The position numbers and the translations under genes were made by a program. Positions 31,460 through 40,867 of a DNA stretch of 64,000 bases are shown piece after piece (the stretch's first letter is position 1; each line of letters opens with the position of its first letter). The notes beneath the pieces were generated by a model. That model did no database searches, was not told the origin of the DNA, and was given only the letters and a program-made list of their open reading frames with translations. Source of the DNA: Kribbella italica (GTDB lineage: Bacteria > Actinomycetota > Actinomycetes > Propionibacteriales > Kribbellaceae); contig NZ_JACHMY010000001.1 in assembly GCF_014205135.1 (NCBI RefSeq), positions 7,750,001 through 7,814,000 on the forward strand, written 5' to 3'.

Positions 31460-32799
31460 GCGCAAGCGGCGTACAGGAGATCCCGGTGCTGTGGCGTGGC
31501 GACGTACTGGTGGTAGGTGGCGGCTCGGCCGGCTGTGCTGCAGCGACGGCCGCGGCGCGTTCCGGTGCGCGAACCCTGCTCGTCGAGGCGACAGGCTTCC
31601 TGGGCGGCACAGGCGCCGCAGTGCTCGACACCTTCTACGGCTTCTACGCGCCGGGACGGTCCGACCGCGTGGTCGGCGGGATCGGCTGGGAGCTGTGCGA
31701 GCGCCTTTTCGCGCGGGAGCAGGCTTTCGAGCGTCCCAACACCTATGGCGCGGGGACCGGCGTGACGTACGAGCCCGAAGCGCTGAAGCTGGTGTGGGAC
31801 GAGCTCACCGAGGAGGCTGGGGTCGCGACGCTCCTGCACGCCACGGTCAGCCAGGTCGTGATGGACGGCGACCGGATCACCGAGGTCGTCGCGGAGACAA
31901 AGGCGGGCAGTGTGCGGCTCGCGGCGTCCGTGGTGGTGGATGCCAGCGGCGACGCGGAGGTCGCCTGGCGCGCGGGCGCGGCACTGGAGCGGCCGGACGG
32001 TCAGCAGCGGGTGCAGCCGCTGACCGCGACCTTCCGGCTGGGCAACGTGGATCTCGCCGCGACTCCGACGGCCGAACTGCACCGGCTGATGCGGGAAGCC
32101 GCCGCGTCGGGGGAGTTCGCCCTGCCGCGCACCGAAGGGTCGGCCCATCGCACGGTGCTCCCGCGCGTCGTGCACACGAACATGACCCGCGTCAGCGACG
32201 TCAATCCGCTGGACCCGTGGGAGCTGTCCGCGGCCGAGCGGGAAGGCCGCCGCCAGGTGCACGAGTACGTGCGGTTCCTGAAGGCGCGCGTGCCGGGGTA
32301 CGAGGAGTCCTACCTGCTAGGCGTTTCCGGCCGCATCGGCGTACGGGAAAGCCGCCGTCTGGTCGGCGAGTACGTGCTGACCCGCGACGATGTGCTGTCG
32401 GCGCGTCGCTTTCCCGACGAGATCACCCAGTGCGGTGCGCCCATCGAGGACCACGCCGCCGGGTCGTCGACGATCTGGCAGTACGTCGGTGGCGACGCCG
32501 ATCCGACCGGCCTGACGTACGGCGTGCCGTACCGGTGCCTGCTGCCGCGGGACGTGGCCGGCCTGGTCGTCGCTGGACGGTGCCTGTCGGCCACTCACGA
32601 CGCGCACGCCTCCGTCCGGTCGATGGCGCAGTGCATGGCGATGGGCCAGGCGGCGGGAACGGCGGCCGCCCTCGCGGCCTCGTCCGGCCGCCCGCCTGCC
32701 GCCGTGGATGTCACCGATCTGCGCCGCGCGCTCGAGGAAGCTGGCGTGCTGCTCGACCAACCCAGTTCCGCACGCGTCGACGGGAGAGTTTCGCAGTGA
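31456..32799 (+). CDS. FAD-dependent oxidoreductase (FAD_oxidored family)
   Basis: This 447-residue flavoprotein has the FAD loop DVLVVGGGSAGCAAATAAAR and the acidic end of beta-2 (LLVEATG). The FAD_oxidored-type motif GGTGAAVLDTFYGFY and a second FAD contact ISGRIGVRESRRLVGEY-like stretch (VSGRIGVRESRR) follow. The family oxidises or dehydrates sugar-like substrates and is frequent in such operons. ATG 31456 overlaps the SDR stop. The longer frame from 31384 is a shadow. Confidence 0.85.
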   Translation: MSASGVQEIPVLWRGDVLVVGGGSAGCAAATAAARSGARTLLVEATGFLGGTGAAVLDTFYGFYAPGRSDRVVGGIGWELCERLFAREQAFERPNTYGAGTGVTYEPEALKLVWDELTEEAGVATLLHATVSQVVMDGDRITEVVAETKAGSVRLAASVVVDASGDAEVAWRAGAALERPDGQQRVQPLTATFRLGNVDLAATPTAELHRLMREAAASGEFALPRTEGSAHRTVLPRVVHTNMTRVSDVNPLDPWELSAAEREGRRQVHEYVRFLKARVPGYEESYLLGVSGRIGVRESRRLVGEYVLTRDDVLSARRFPDEITQCGAPIEDHAAGSSTIWQYVGGDADPTGLTYGVPYRCLLPRDVAGLVVAGRCLSATHDAHASVRSMAQCMAMGQAAGTAAALAASSGRPPAAVDVTDLRRALEEAGVLLDQPSSARVDGRVSQ

Positions 32800-32827
32800 T
32801 CATCACCTGTTGCGATCGGGTCGCCCG

Positions 32828-33757
32828 ATGCTGACCCTGATCGTTCGCCGCCTGCTCGCCGGAGTGTTCGTGCTCTGGGGAGCGGCCACGCTGATCTTCC
32901 TGGTCGTGCGCGTCGCGCCCGGCGACCCTGCCGTGGTGATGCTGGGCCCGGACGCCGAGCCCGACCAGATCGCCGCGATGCGGATCCGGCTCGGGCTGGA
33001 CCAGTCCATCCTGGTGCAGTACTGGGACTACCTGGGCCGGAGCCTCCACCTCGACTTCGGCGACTCCTACCGGCTGGCGACGTCCGCGTTCGACGCGGTG
33101 CTGTCCCGGCTTCCCGCGACCATCGACCTGACCCTCACTGCGGCGGTGATCTCGGTCGTCGCCGGGCTGGTGCTGGGATCGGCGGCCGGCATCCGGGCCG
33201 GCTCGCGCCAGGACCGGCTCGTGACGACGCTGACGATCGTCCTGCAGTCGTTCCCGACGTTCTGGGTCGGCATCATGCTGATCCTCGTCTTCGCCGTCGG
33301 GTTGCGACTGCTGCCCAGTTCGGGGGCGCAGTCGCTGAGCAGTCTCATCCTTCCCGCGGTGACGCTGGCGTTCCCCTTCACGGCGATCGTGGCCCGGGTG
33401 ACGCGCAGCGGGATCGCCGAGGCGATGGGGGAGCAGTACGTCCAGACGGCCCTGTCCAAGGGCCTGACCCGGCGGCAGGTGCTGACCGGGCACGCGTTGC
33501 GCAACGCGCTCATCCCGGTCACGACCGTGGTCGGGCTGCAGGTCGGCGCGTTGCTGGGCGGCGCGGTCGTGGTGGAGAACGTCTTCGCCTGGCCGGGGCT
33601 GGGCACTCTCATCGTCGAGTCGGTGGGCAACCGCGACTACGCCGTCGTCCAAGCGGCCACCCTGACGATCGCCGCGATCATCGTCGTACTGAACCTGGCC
33701 ACGGATGTGCTCTACGCGCAGCTGGATCCCCGCATCCGGACGGCGGCAGCCCGATGA
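32828..33757 (+). CDS. ABC transporter permease, DppB type
   Basis: This 309-residue permease has six helices. It has the opening helix LIVRRLLAGVFVLWGAATLI of DppB/OppB proteins and the EAA loop near LSKGLTRRQVLTGHALRNAL, where it contacts the ATPases. It brings the peptide/oligosaccharide-like ligand through the inner membrane. ATG 32828 gives a typical N-terminus. It overlaps the DppC-type gene by ATGA. Confidence 0.92.
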   Translation: MLTLIVRRLLAGVFVLWGAATLIFLVVRVAPGDPAVVMLGPDAEPDQIAAMRIRLGLDQSILVQYWDYLGRSLHLDFGDSYRLATSAFDAVLSRLPATIDLTLTAAVISVVAGLVLGSAAGIRAGSRQDRLVTTLTIVLQSFPTFWVGIMLILVFAVGLRLLPSSGAQSLSSLILPAVTLAFPFTAIVARVTRSGIAEAMGEQYVQTALSKGLTRRQVLTGHALRNALIPVTTVVGLQVGALLGGAVVVENVFAWPGLGTLIVESVGNRDYAVVQAATLTIAAIIVVLNLATDVLYAQLDPRIRTAAAR

Positions 33758-34620
33758 CGGGCGTCGCGGACCTGATCACCTCGCGGGCCGTCCGGCGAAC
33801 TCGCCGCGGCAGCGGCCGGGTGCCCGCGGTGGTCATCGGCCTCTACCTGTTCGTCGCTGTCCTCGGTCCGATGCTGATCGACTATGACCCGGTCCAGACC
33901 CCGCTGGAAGACCGGTTGCTGTCGCCGGGGTCCCACACCTCGAGCGGCGGCACGGCCGTGCTCGGCACGGACGCACTCGGTCGCGACGTGCTCGCGCAGA
34001 TCGTGTACGGCGCCCGGACGTCGGTGATCATCGGGCTGGCCACCGTCGCGGTGTGCGTGGTGGTCGGCCTGCTGGTCGGGTTCGCCGCCGGTTACTACCG
34101 CGGCGTGGCGGACGCCGTGCTCAGCCGCCTGGTCGACGTCCTTCAGGCGTTCCCGGGAATCCTGCTGGCCATCGTGATCGCGGGAGTCTTCACGCCGAAC
34201 CTGTGGGTCATCGTGCTGGCCCTGTCGGTGACCGGCTGGATCTCGTTCGCGCGGGTAGCCAGAAGTGTCGTGCTCGGCATCCGTGAGCGCTACTGGGTCG
34301 ACGCCGCCTGGCTGGTCGGCGTCCGTACGACGCGCCTGCTCGGGCGGCACATCCTGCCGTTCACGGTAGGCCCGGTGGTGGCGATGGCGACGCTGGAGTT
34401 CGCCCTCGTCGTACTGGCCGAGGCCGGCCTGAGCTTCCTCGGCATCGGGTTGCCGTCGTCGTCGGTGTCCTGGGGCCAAACAGTTGCTAACGGCAAGGAA
34501 TATCTCGGCTCGGCGTGGTGGATCTCGGCGGCGCCGGGACTCGCTCTGGCCGTCCTGGTGGTGAGCGTCGGCCTGCTCGGCGACAGCCTGACCGCCCGGT
34601 ACGGCCGCGCCAGGTCGTGA
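33754..34620 (+). CDS. ABC transporter permease, DppC type
   Basis: This is a 288-residue partner permease with the DppC features: HVLGTDALGRDVLAQI-like VLGTDALGRDVLAQIVYGAR after the first helix, GARTSVIIGL, and the EAA loop VDAAWLVGVRTTRLLGRHIL. It starts inside the DppB stop, so the two subunits are made together. A 50-bp gap separates it from the binding-protein gene. Confidence 0.92.
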   Translation: MTGVADLITSRAVRRTRRGSGRVPAVVIGLYLFVAVLGPMLIDYDPVQTPLEDRLLSPGSHTSSGGTAVLGTDALGRDVLAQIVYGARTSVIIGLATVAVCVVVGLLVGFAAGYYRGVADAVLSRLVDVLQAFPGILLAIVIAGVFTPNLWVIVLALSVTGWISFARVARSVVLGIRERYWVDAAWLVGVRTTRLLGRHILPFTVGPVVAMATLEFALVVLAEAGLSFLGIGLPSSSVSWGQTVANGKEYLGSAWWISAAPGLALAVLVVSVGLLGDSLTARYGRARS

Positions 34621-34670
34621 TGAGTACCCACAGCAAAGTCCGTCAAGTCCTCGCTCCTGGAGTGTGAGTA

Positions 34671-36185
34671 ATGCGTGGTACAGCAGCAATGAAGGTCACC
34701 GGGCTCCTGGTGCTCGCGGTGGCCCTGCCGGCGTGCTCCGTCGGCGACGGCGGCGCCCAGAACGGTGCCGCAGGCAAGGGAGTGGTCGCCAGCGGGACGT
34801 TCGTCGTCGACAACATCGACCCCGGCTCGGGCCAGGGAGGTGCCGCCGGCAAGGAACTGGCCGGCCAGCAGATCTACGGCCGCCTGCTCAAGCCGGATCC
34901 CACCGGCAAGCTGGTGCCGGACCTCGCCGAGTCGTGGAAGTCCAGCCCGGACGTGAAGACGTGGGACTTCACGCTGCGCGGTGGGCTCAAGTTCTCCGAC
35001 GGCAGCCCGCTGACCGCCGAGGACGTGGTCGCGACCTTCGACCGGCTGATCGAACTGAAGGGAACGGCCGCCGCGAACTTCAAGGGCGTCACCGCCAAGG
35101 CGGCGTCCGAGACCGCCGTCACGTTCACCGGGCCGGCGCCGGACCCGGCACTGCCGAGCAAGCTGACGACCCTGTTCGTGCTGCCGTCCGGCGTACCGGC
35201 TGATGACGCGTCGTACTTCAGCAAGCCGGTGGCGTCCGGGCCGTTCATGGTGGAGTCGTTCAAGCCGAGTGCCGAGCTCAAGCTGGTGCCGAACCCCAAC
35301 TACTGGGGCGGCGCGCCGAGGATCCCGTCGCTGACGATCCGCAGCATCCCGGACAGCGCCGCCAAGCTGGCCGCGCTGAAGACCGGTGAGGTCGACGTGG
35401 TGTGGGGGCTGCCCGACGACCAGATCCCGGCCCTGCAATCCGACCAGAACCTGAAGGTCCAGGCGGTGCCCAGCAACGGCAACTTCACCATGTGGTTCAA
35501 TTCCTCCACGCCGAGCCTGACCGACGCGCAGGTACGCCGGGCGCTGTGGCAGGCGGTCGACTTCGCGACGATCACCAAGCAGCTGTACCCCGTGACCGGG
35601 CAGGTCGCCGACTCGCCGCTGGCGCCGACGGTGCTCGGTTACGCGCCGCAGACGCCGGTGAAGTACGACCCGGACGCGGCGAAGAAGGCGCTGCAGGCCG
35701 CGGGCTACTCGTTCGACAAGCCGCTGCGGGTGCAGTTCGGTCAGGCCCAGTTCAAGCCGTTCCTGCAGGCGGTCGTCTCGTCGTGGGCGAAGATCGGGGT
35801 GAAGGCGGACCTGCTGCAGAAGGAGCAGGCGGTCTTCATCGAGGACTTGCTGGCCCTGAAGTGGGACGTGAACTTCCAGCTGCTCGGCACCGCCGGGTAC
35901 GACGCGGCCACCAACCTCAGCAGGCTGTATCCGTGTGCGGCCAAGCGCAACGGCTACTGCAGCCCCGAGCTGGACAAGCTGCTGGCGCAGGCCGGATCGA
36001 CCACCGGCAGCGACGAGCGCACCAAGCTGTACGCGAGCGCTTCGAAGATCATCTGGGACGACGCGGTGGGCATGTTCCCGCTGACCGCGAAGGTCGCGTA
36101 CGTCTCGAACAAGAACCTGTCCGGCTTCACCCTGGACGGCCTCGGCTACCCGGACTTCTCCCAAGCGGCCGTGACGGGCAGCTGA
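34671..36185 (+). CDS. substrate-binding lipoprotein, family 5 (DppA/OppA type)
   Basis: This 504-residue extracellular binding protein is anchored by lipid at Cys22 (lipobox LPAC in VLAVALPACSVGDGG). Family-5 motifs: LAESWKSSPDVKTWDFTLRG, FSDGSPLTAEDVVATFDR and VRRALWQAVDF. Family 5 takes up peptides but also cellobiose-like and other oligosaccharides. The sugar genes around it make a glycan ligand likely (inference). GGAG lies 8 nt before the ATG. It continues into the two ATPases. Confidence 0.92.
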   Translation: MRGTAAMKVTGLLVLAVALPACSVGDGGAQNGAAGKGVVASGTFVVDNIDPGSGQGGAAGKELAGQQIYGRLLKPDPTGKLVPDLAESWKSSPDVKTWDFTLRGGLKFSDGSPLTAEDVVATFDRLIELKGTAAANFKGVTAKAASETAVTFTGPAPDPALPSKLTTLFVLPSGVPADDASYFSKPVASGPFMVESFKPSAELKLVPNPNYWGGAPRIPSLTIRSIPDSAAKLAALKTGEVDVVWGLPDDQIPALQSDQNLKVQAVPSNGNFTMWFNSSTPSLTDAQVRRALWQAVDFATITKQLYPVTGQVADSPLAPTVLGYAPQTPVKYDPDAAKKALQAAGYSFDKPLRVQFGQAQFKPFLQAVVSSWAKIGVKADLLQKEQAVFIEDLLALKWDVNFQLLGTAGYDAATNLSRLYPCAAKRNGYCSPELDKLLAQAGSTTGSDERTKLYASASKIIWDDAVGMFPLTAKVAYVSNKNLSGFTLDGLGYPDFSQAAVTGS

Positions 36186-36191
36186 CCGGTG

Positions 36192-37160
36192 ATGGACACG
36201 CTTGTCAGGATCGCCGGGTTGTCGGTGGACCTGCCCGCCGCCGATGGTCCGGTCCGGGTGATCGAAGACGTCTCGTTCGACATCCCGGCCGGCACCACGG
36301 TGGGGCTGATCGGCGAGACGGGCAGTGGCAAGACGATGACCGCGATGGCGATCATCGGCCTGCTGCCCGAAGGGGCGGTGGTGACCGGGGAGATCACGTT
36401 CGGCGGGACCGACCTGGTCCGCTGCGGCGAGGCCCGGTTGCGCGCGCTGCGCGGGGACGAGATGTCGATGATCTTCCAGGACCCGATGGCGTCGTTGAAC
36501 CCGACGCAGCGGATCGGCCGCCAGGTCGGCGAGGTACTGCGCCGTACGGGCCGGCCGCGGGCCGAAGTCCGGGAGCGGGTGATCGACATGCTCGACCGGG
36601 TCGGCATTCCCGAGCCGGCCCGGCGCGCGCGGGACTACCCGCACGAGCTCTCCGGCGGCCTCCGGCAGCGGGCGATGATCGCGATGGCGATGATCGCCGG
36701 CCCGTCGCTCGTGCTCGCCGACGAGCCGACGACGGCGCTCGACGTGACCGTACAGGCGCGCGTTCTCGCCTTGCTGCGCAAGCTGCAGGTCGAGGAGGGC
36801 TCGGCGATGCTCCTGGTGAGTCACGACCTGCGGGTGATGTCGCACGTCGCGCAGGACCTCGTCGTCCTGTACGCCGGTCGCGTGACGGAGCGTGGTGCAG
36901 CATCGGTGGTGCTCAACAGGCCGGCACACCCCTACACCGAGGCACTGGTCCGCAGCGTCCCCGCGATCCGTACCAGGACCGCGATCGCCGACCCGCTGCC
37001 CGGGACGTCGGCGGTGCCCGCGCAACGGCCGTCCGGTTGTGCGTTCCACCCTCGGTGCCCGTTGGCCGTCAGCCGATGCCGCACTGACATCCCTTCGCTG
37101 CGGGAGGTCGCTCCGGGCCGCTGGAGCGCCTGCCACGAAGCCGAGAAGGTGCTGACATGA
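36192..37160 (+). CDS. ABC transporter ATPase, DppD type
   Basis: This is a 322-residue ATPase with Walker A GETGSGKTMTA, Q-loop FQDPMASLNP, signature LSGGLRQRAMIA, Walker B LVLADEPTTALD and the C-terminal oligopeptide domain (GCAFHPRCPLAVSRC) with four Cys for an Fe-S cluster as in DppD/OppD. ATG 36192 follows GTG 36189, which could also serve. It is coupled by ATGA to the next ATPase. Confidence 0.92.
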   Translation: MDTLVRIAGLSVDLPAADGPVRVIEDVSFDIPAGTTVGLIGETGSGKTMTAMAIIGLLPEGAVVTGEITFGGTDLVRCGEARLRALRGDEMSMIFQDPMASLNPTQRIGRQVGEVLRRTGRPRAEVRERVIDMLDRVGIPEPARRARDYPHELSGGLRQRAMIAMAMIAGPSLVLADEPTTALDVTVQARVLALLRKLQVEEGSAMLLVSHDLRVMSHVAQDLVVLYAGRVTERGAASVVLNRPAHPYTEALVRSVPAIRTRTAIADPLPGTSAVPAQRPSGCAFHPRCPLAVSRCRTDIPSLREVAPGRWSACHEAEKVLT

Positions 37161-37948
37161 CTGACACTCCTGTGCTGGCTGTCGACGGGCTGCGGGTGAC
37201 TTTTCCGATCAAGGGGTCGTTGCGCAGGGCACGGTTCTCGGCGGTCGAGAACGCCGGCCTCACCGTCGGCGAGAACGAGATCGTCGCCGTGGTGGGCGAA
37301 TCGGGGTCGGGCAAGACGACGCTCGCACGGTGCGTGGTCGGGCTGCAGCGTCCCGACGCCGGCGTACTGACCTTCGACGGCTCGCCGATGCCGGCCCGCC
37401 GCCCGGCGGAGCTGAAGCGGGCGATCCAGATGGTGTTCCAGGACCCTCGGTCGTCGCTGAACCCGCGGATGCGGGCCGGCGCGATCATCGACGAGGTCTG
37501 GCTCACGCACCCCTCCACCGCGCCCGCCGGACCACGCCGTACCGCCATCGCCGCCTTGCTCGCTGACGTCGGTCTGGCCGCCGAGGTGGCCGACCAGTAC
37601 CCCGCCCAGCTGTCCGGTGGCCAGTGCCAGCGAGTCAGCCTGGCCCGCGCCCTGGCGCTGTCACCGCGACTCCTCGTGTGCGACGAGGCGGTGTCCGCAC
37701 TGGACGTGTCGGTGCAGGCGCAGGTGTTACGGCTGCTGGTCGAGCTCCGCGCGACGCGCCGGCTGTCGATGTTGTTCATCAGCCACGACCTCGGCGTGGT
37801 CCACCAGATCGCCGACCGCGTGGTGGTCATGCGCGCAGGGCAGATCGTCGAGCAGGGCCCCGCGGACACAGTGTTCTCCAACCCCCGTCACGAGTACACC
37901 CAGGCGCTGCTGGACGCGGCCCTGGAACTCAACGACCTGAGCACCTGA
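37157..37948 (+). CDS. ABC transporter ATPase, DppF type
   Basis: This is a 263-residue ATPase with Walker A GESGSGKTTLARC, FQDPRSSLNPRMR, signature LSGGQCQRVSLARAL, Walker B LLVCDEAVSALD and the H-loop ISHDLGVVH. The C-terminal Cys-containing tail of many DppF proteins is absent, so it is a little shorter than usual (about 320). It completes the five-gene importer. Confidence 0.9.
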   Translation: MTDTPVLAVDGLRVTFPIKGSLRRARFSAVENAGLTVGENEIVAVVGESGSGKTTLARCVVGLQRPDAGVLTFDGSPMPARRPAELKRAIQMVFQDPRSSLNPRMRAGAIIDEVWLTHPSTAPAGPRRTAIAALLADVGLAAEVADQYPAQLSGGQCQRVSLARALALSPRLLVCDEAVSALDVSVQAQVLRLLVELRATRRLSMLFISHDLGVVHQIADRVVVMRAGQIVEQGPADTVFSNPRHEYTQALLDAALELNDLST

Positions 37949-37957
37949 AGGAAAGCG

Positions 37958-39805
37958 ATGACGAACGAGAGCGAAGCGGCGTACGGCCGGATCCAGGAAT
38001 CCCTCGCCCGGGGCTGGAACACGTGGGACACGCGCAGCGTGCTCACACAGGTGCTCCTGCCGGACGCGCTGGGCCTGTCCTTCGGACTGAAGGAGTACTA
38101 CCGGGGCACGTCACTGCGGACCACGCAGATCTGACGGCGGACCGAAGGCGCGGAAACCGTCACCCTGGGCCGGCACGCCTACGACGGCAGCTACACCGAG
38201 ACGACCGTGCGCTGGGCGGGCATCACGATCCGCGTGCAAACCGCGCACGCCGGCGACGACCTGGTGGCGCTGGTGACACCGACCGGCAACCAGCCCAAGA
38301 GCGCGCTGCTGACCGTCGCGGTCGGGTACCTGTGGAACCGGCCGGGCTCGGTCAGCCGCGGGGACCACCAGATCACGGCCGTCGGCCCGGACGGCAGGAC
38401 GGTGGACGTGTTCGGCACCGCGCCGCACGCGAACGACCCGTACGTCGACATCGACGGCCCCTACCTGGCCCTGGACCTTAGTACTGCTGTGGGCGTCAGC
38501 ACCGGACGCGCGCGCGACCTGGCGGAGATCGCGGCGATCGTCGCCGCCGCGTCGGCCTCGATCGGGCAGGCCGGGTCGGACCCGCTCGCACAGCATCGCG
38601 AGATCGTCCGCGACGCCATCTCCTGGAACACGATCTACGAACCGGCGAAGTCCCGGGTGGTGACCACGGTCAGCCGGCTGTGGAACGTCGGCAAGCGCGG
38701 CGGATATGCCTTGTTCTGCTGGGACGCGTTCTTCAACGCGCTACTGGCGGCGGTGTCGAGTAAGGAGCTCGCCTACGTCAACACGGTCGAGATGCTCCGC
38801 GCGATGACGCCGGAAGGCTTTGTGCCGAACGTCGAGCAGGGCACCGGCCGCAAGACCTACGACGGGTCCCAGCCGCCGGTCGGCTCGCTGGTGGTCCGCG
38901 AGCTCTACCGGCGCTTCGGCGACCGGTGGTTGCTCGAGGAGACGTTCGGACCGTTGCTGACCTGGAACCGCTGGTGGTGGCAGGTCCGCCGTGACGGCGA
39001 GCTGCTCTGCCCGGGCTCGACGTACTTCGATGCCGAGTTTCCGTCACCGCAGGACGTTCCGCGGATCCACCAGCACTTCGGGGCGACCTGCGAGTCCGGC
39101 TGGGACGGTCACCCGGTCTTCGACGACGTACCGTTCGACAAGTCCAAGAGTCTGCTCGCCGCCCACGACGTTGGCCTGAACAGCCTGTACGCCGCCGACT
39201 GCGAAGCCCTCGCCGAGATCGCGGACATCCTGGGCGAGTCGGATGCCGCCGCGGAGCTGCGCGAGCGGCAGGCGGCTGTGGTGGCGGCGATGGAGGCTCT
39301 GTGGGACGAGCCGAGCGGCATCTACCGGAGCCGTCGTACCGACTCCGGACTGCCGACTGAGCGGCTGTCGGCGATGAGCTTCTACCCGATGCTCGCCGGT
39401 GTCGGCCCGGCCGAGCGAACCCGCCGGATGGTGGACGACCACCTGCTCGCCGACAACGGCTTCGGTGGCGAGTGGATCCTGCCCACGTCCCCACGCAGCG
39501 AGCCGATCGACACGCGAGAAGGCAGCTACTGGTCCGGGCGGGCCTGGCCGCCAGTGAACTTCCTCGTCTACCTGGGACTGCTGCGGGCAGAGGAGAAGGA
39601 CGCGGCCCGATGGCTGGCCGAAGGCAGCTCGCGGCTGGTACTGAAGGAATGGAACGAGCACCGCCACGTGCACGAGAACTACTCGAGCATCCACGGCGGC
39701 GCCTGCGACAAGCCCAACAGCGAGCCCTTCCAGACCTGGGGCGCGCTACTGAGCCTGATCACCCTGATGGAACGCGGCGAGGTCACCTTCTTCACCGGCG
39801 AGTAA
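37958..39805 (+). pseudogene. glycoside hydrolase (GH63/MGH-like) with an in-frame TGA
   Basis: From ATG 37958 the frame encodes a 615-residue intracellular glycosidase with an (alpha/alpha)6 barrel: ARGWNTWDTRSVLTQVL at the start, CWDAFFNALLAA, then NEHRHVHENYSSIHG near the end. Its only stop is TGA at 38132-38134 (codon 59). Reading through restores EGAETVTLGRHAYDGSYTE, so a single base change (for example CGA or TGG to TGA) interrupts the gene. An internal ATG at 38207 keeps 532 residues but loses the start of the N-terminal domain. It would cleave the imported glycan, ending the operon. Whether it still works is uncertain. Confidence 0.8.
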
Positions 39806-39899
39806 CCCTGATCAGCCCGCGGCGGTAGCCGGAGTAGGAGAAGGAGAAGGTGCCGCCGCCACTGATCGTCACCTCGCCGGTGAAGGTATCGCCGTCCGG
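39792..39899 (-). pseudogene. short protein-coding remnant on the minus strand
   Basis: A frame ending GDTFTGEVTISGGGTFSFSY then SGYRRGLIRVTRR and a stop looks like the last strands of a beta-rich protein. It overlaps the hydrolase 3' end and has no upstream part. I cannot name the family. Confidence 0.25.
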
Positions 39900-40276
39900 C
39901 GACGGCCGTCGATCTCCGCAACCTCGGAGCCGCGCTCAACCGCGCGCTCCCCGCTGAACTGGTCGCGCTGCTCGGACTCGCCAACGGCACAGAACACCGC
40001 GCCATCCGAGGATCGCTCGTCCCGACCCTCTACAACCTCGTTCCGGTGAAGGACATGCTGTCGACACGGCAGATGCTGCAGAAGATCCAGCAGCAGATCA
40101 GTGGTTCCGGCCCTTGGCCAGGCGACGGCGATCCGGCAAGGCGACCAACGACGGACTGGCTCGGCAGCTTCCTACCGATCGCAGACGCAGCTGACGCCAG
40201 CGTAGTTGGCGAGCGTGACAGCCGATGTGGCGAGTCGCTGAGCGCGCGATGGTCGGTTCCGGAGTCCTGTCATTGA
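39884..40276 (+). pseudogene. SMI1/KNR4 (SUKH)-domain remnant
   Basis: The open frame 39884-40276 has no start codon at its beginning but contains LPAELVALLGLANGTEHRAI and LVPTLYNLVPVKDMLSTRQM, then TTDWLGSFLPIADAADA, the conserved pattern of SUKH (SMI1/KNR4) proteins. SUKH proteins often act as immunity proteins to polymorphic toxins. Both ends are missing. It marks the start of the decaying island after the sugar operon. Confidence 0.6.
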
Positions 40277-40321
40277 CAGGTGTTGGGATTACCCGGCGCA
40301 CGTCGACGGTTGACTACAGTC

Positions 40322-40867
40322 ATGACTGCCGCGGCGTTCCCCCCTTTTCCGGACTTGAGCAAGCTTGCCTTCCGGAAGACTGACCCGAGCGACCACGAAG
40401 GCGGCGGCCACTGCGCGGGACTCCCGGATGGCTCCTTGCACGGGCAGTGGGACCTGGTGCTGGCCCAGCACATCGCCGCCTTCGACTACCTCGTGGACAA
40501 GGCCGCCAGTGGACAGGACGGCTGGGCGTTGACCCGCCCCGTCCTGTTCTCCGCTCACCACGTATGCGAGGTGGCGCTCAAGACGGCATGGGTGGCGCAT
40601 GCGGGGCAGTCTCCGAAGAGGGGCCACCACCTGGAACCCCACTGGACCCGGCTCGCGAAGGCCGGCGGGCTGCGGCACCTCGACCCGCCGCAGATCAACG
40701 AAGCACGCGACTTCATTAGCCTGATGGCCGAGCTGACCCCGGACGGGCAGACCACCCGCTACCCGATGCCGGGCGTCGATGATCTGGGCGCGACTTGGTG
40801 CTGCCTCAACAGCAGCGGCCTACGGGATGCTGTGTACGCCTTCGTCGCACGCCTGGAGCCCCGCTAG
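40322..40867 (+). CDS. HEPN-like domain protein (181 aa)
   Basis: A helical protein with LVLAQHIAAFDYLVDKAASG, LFSAHHVCEVALKTAWVAHA and RGHHLEPHWTRLAKAG. The R-x6-H spacing (Arg-Gly-His-His-Leu-Glu-Pro-His) fits the HEPN ribonuclease motif, and the helix before it fits the HEPN core. HEPN proteins occur in toxin, abortive-infection and defence roles. No MNT nucleotidyltransferase partner is next to it. ATG 40322 is chosen; a frame to 40280 adds 14 residues. The dyad CCTGTCA/TGACAGG at 40266-40280 just upstream may be its operator. Family is a suggestion, not certain. Confidence 0.45.
   Translation: MTAAAFPPFPDLSKLAFRKTDPSDHEGGGHCAGLPDGSLHGQWDLVLAQHIAAFDYLVDKAASGQDGWALTRPVLFSAHHVCEVALKTAWVAHAGQSPKRGHHLEPHWTRLAKAGGLRHLDPPQINEARDFISLMAELTPDGQTTRYPMPGVDDLGATWCCLNSSGLRDAVYAFVARLEPR

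Noticed and set aside
34290..37136. 948-residue minus-strand frame opposite the Dpp genes
   Set aside because: The plus strand encodes a textbook importer there; the minus frame is His/Arg-rich shadow.
38132..38134. Selenocysteine at the in-frame TGA
   Set aside because: No SECIS-like hairpin directly after it, not a redox enzyme, and no Cys expected at this place in glycosidases.
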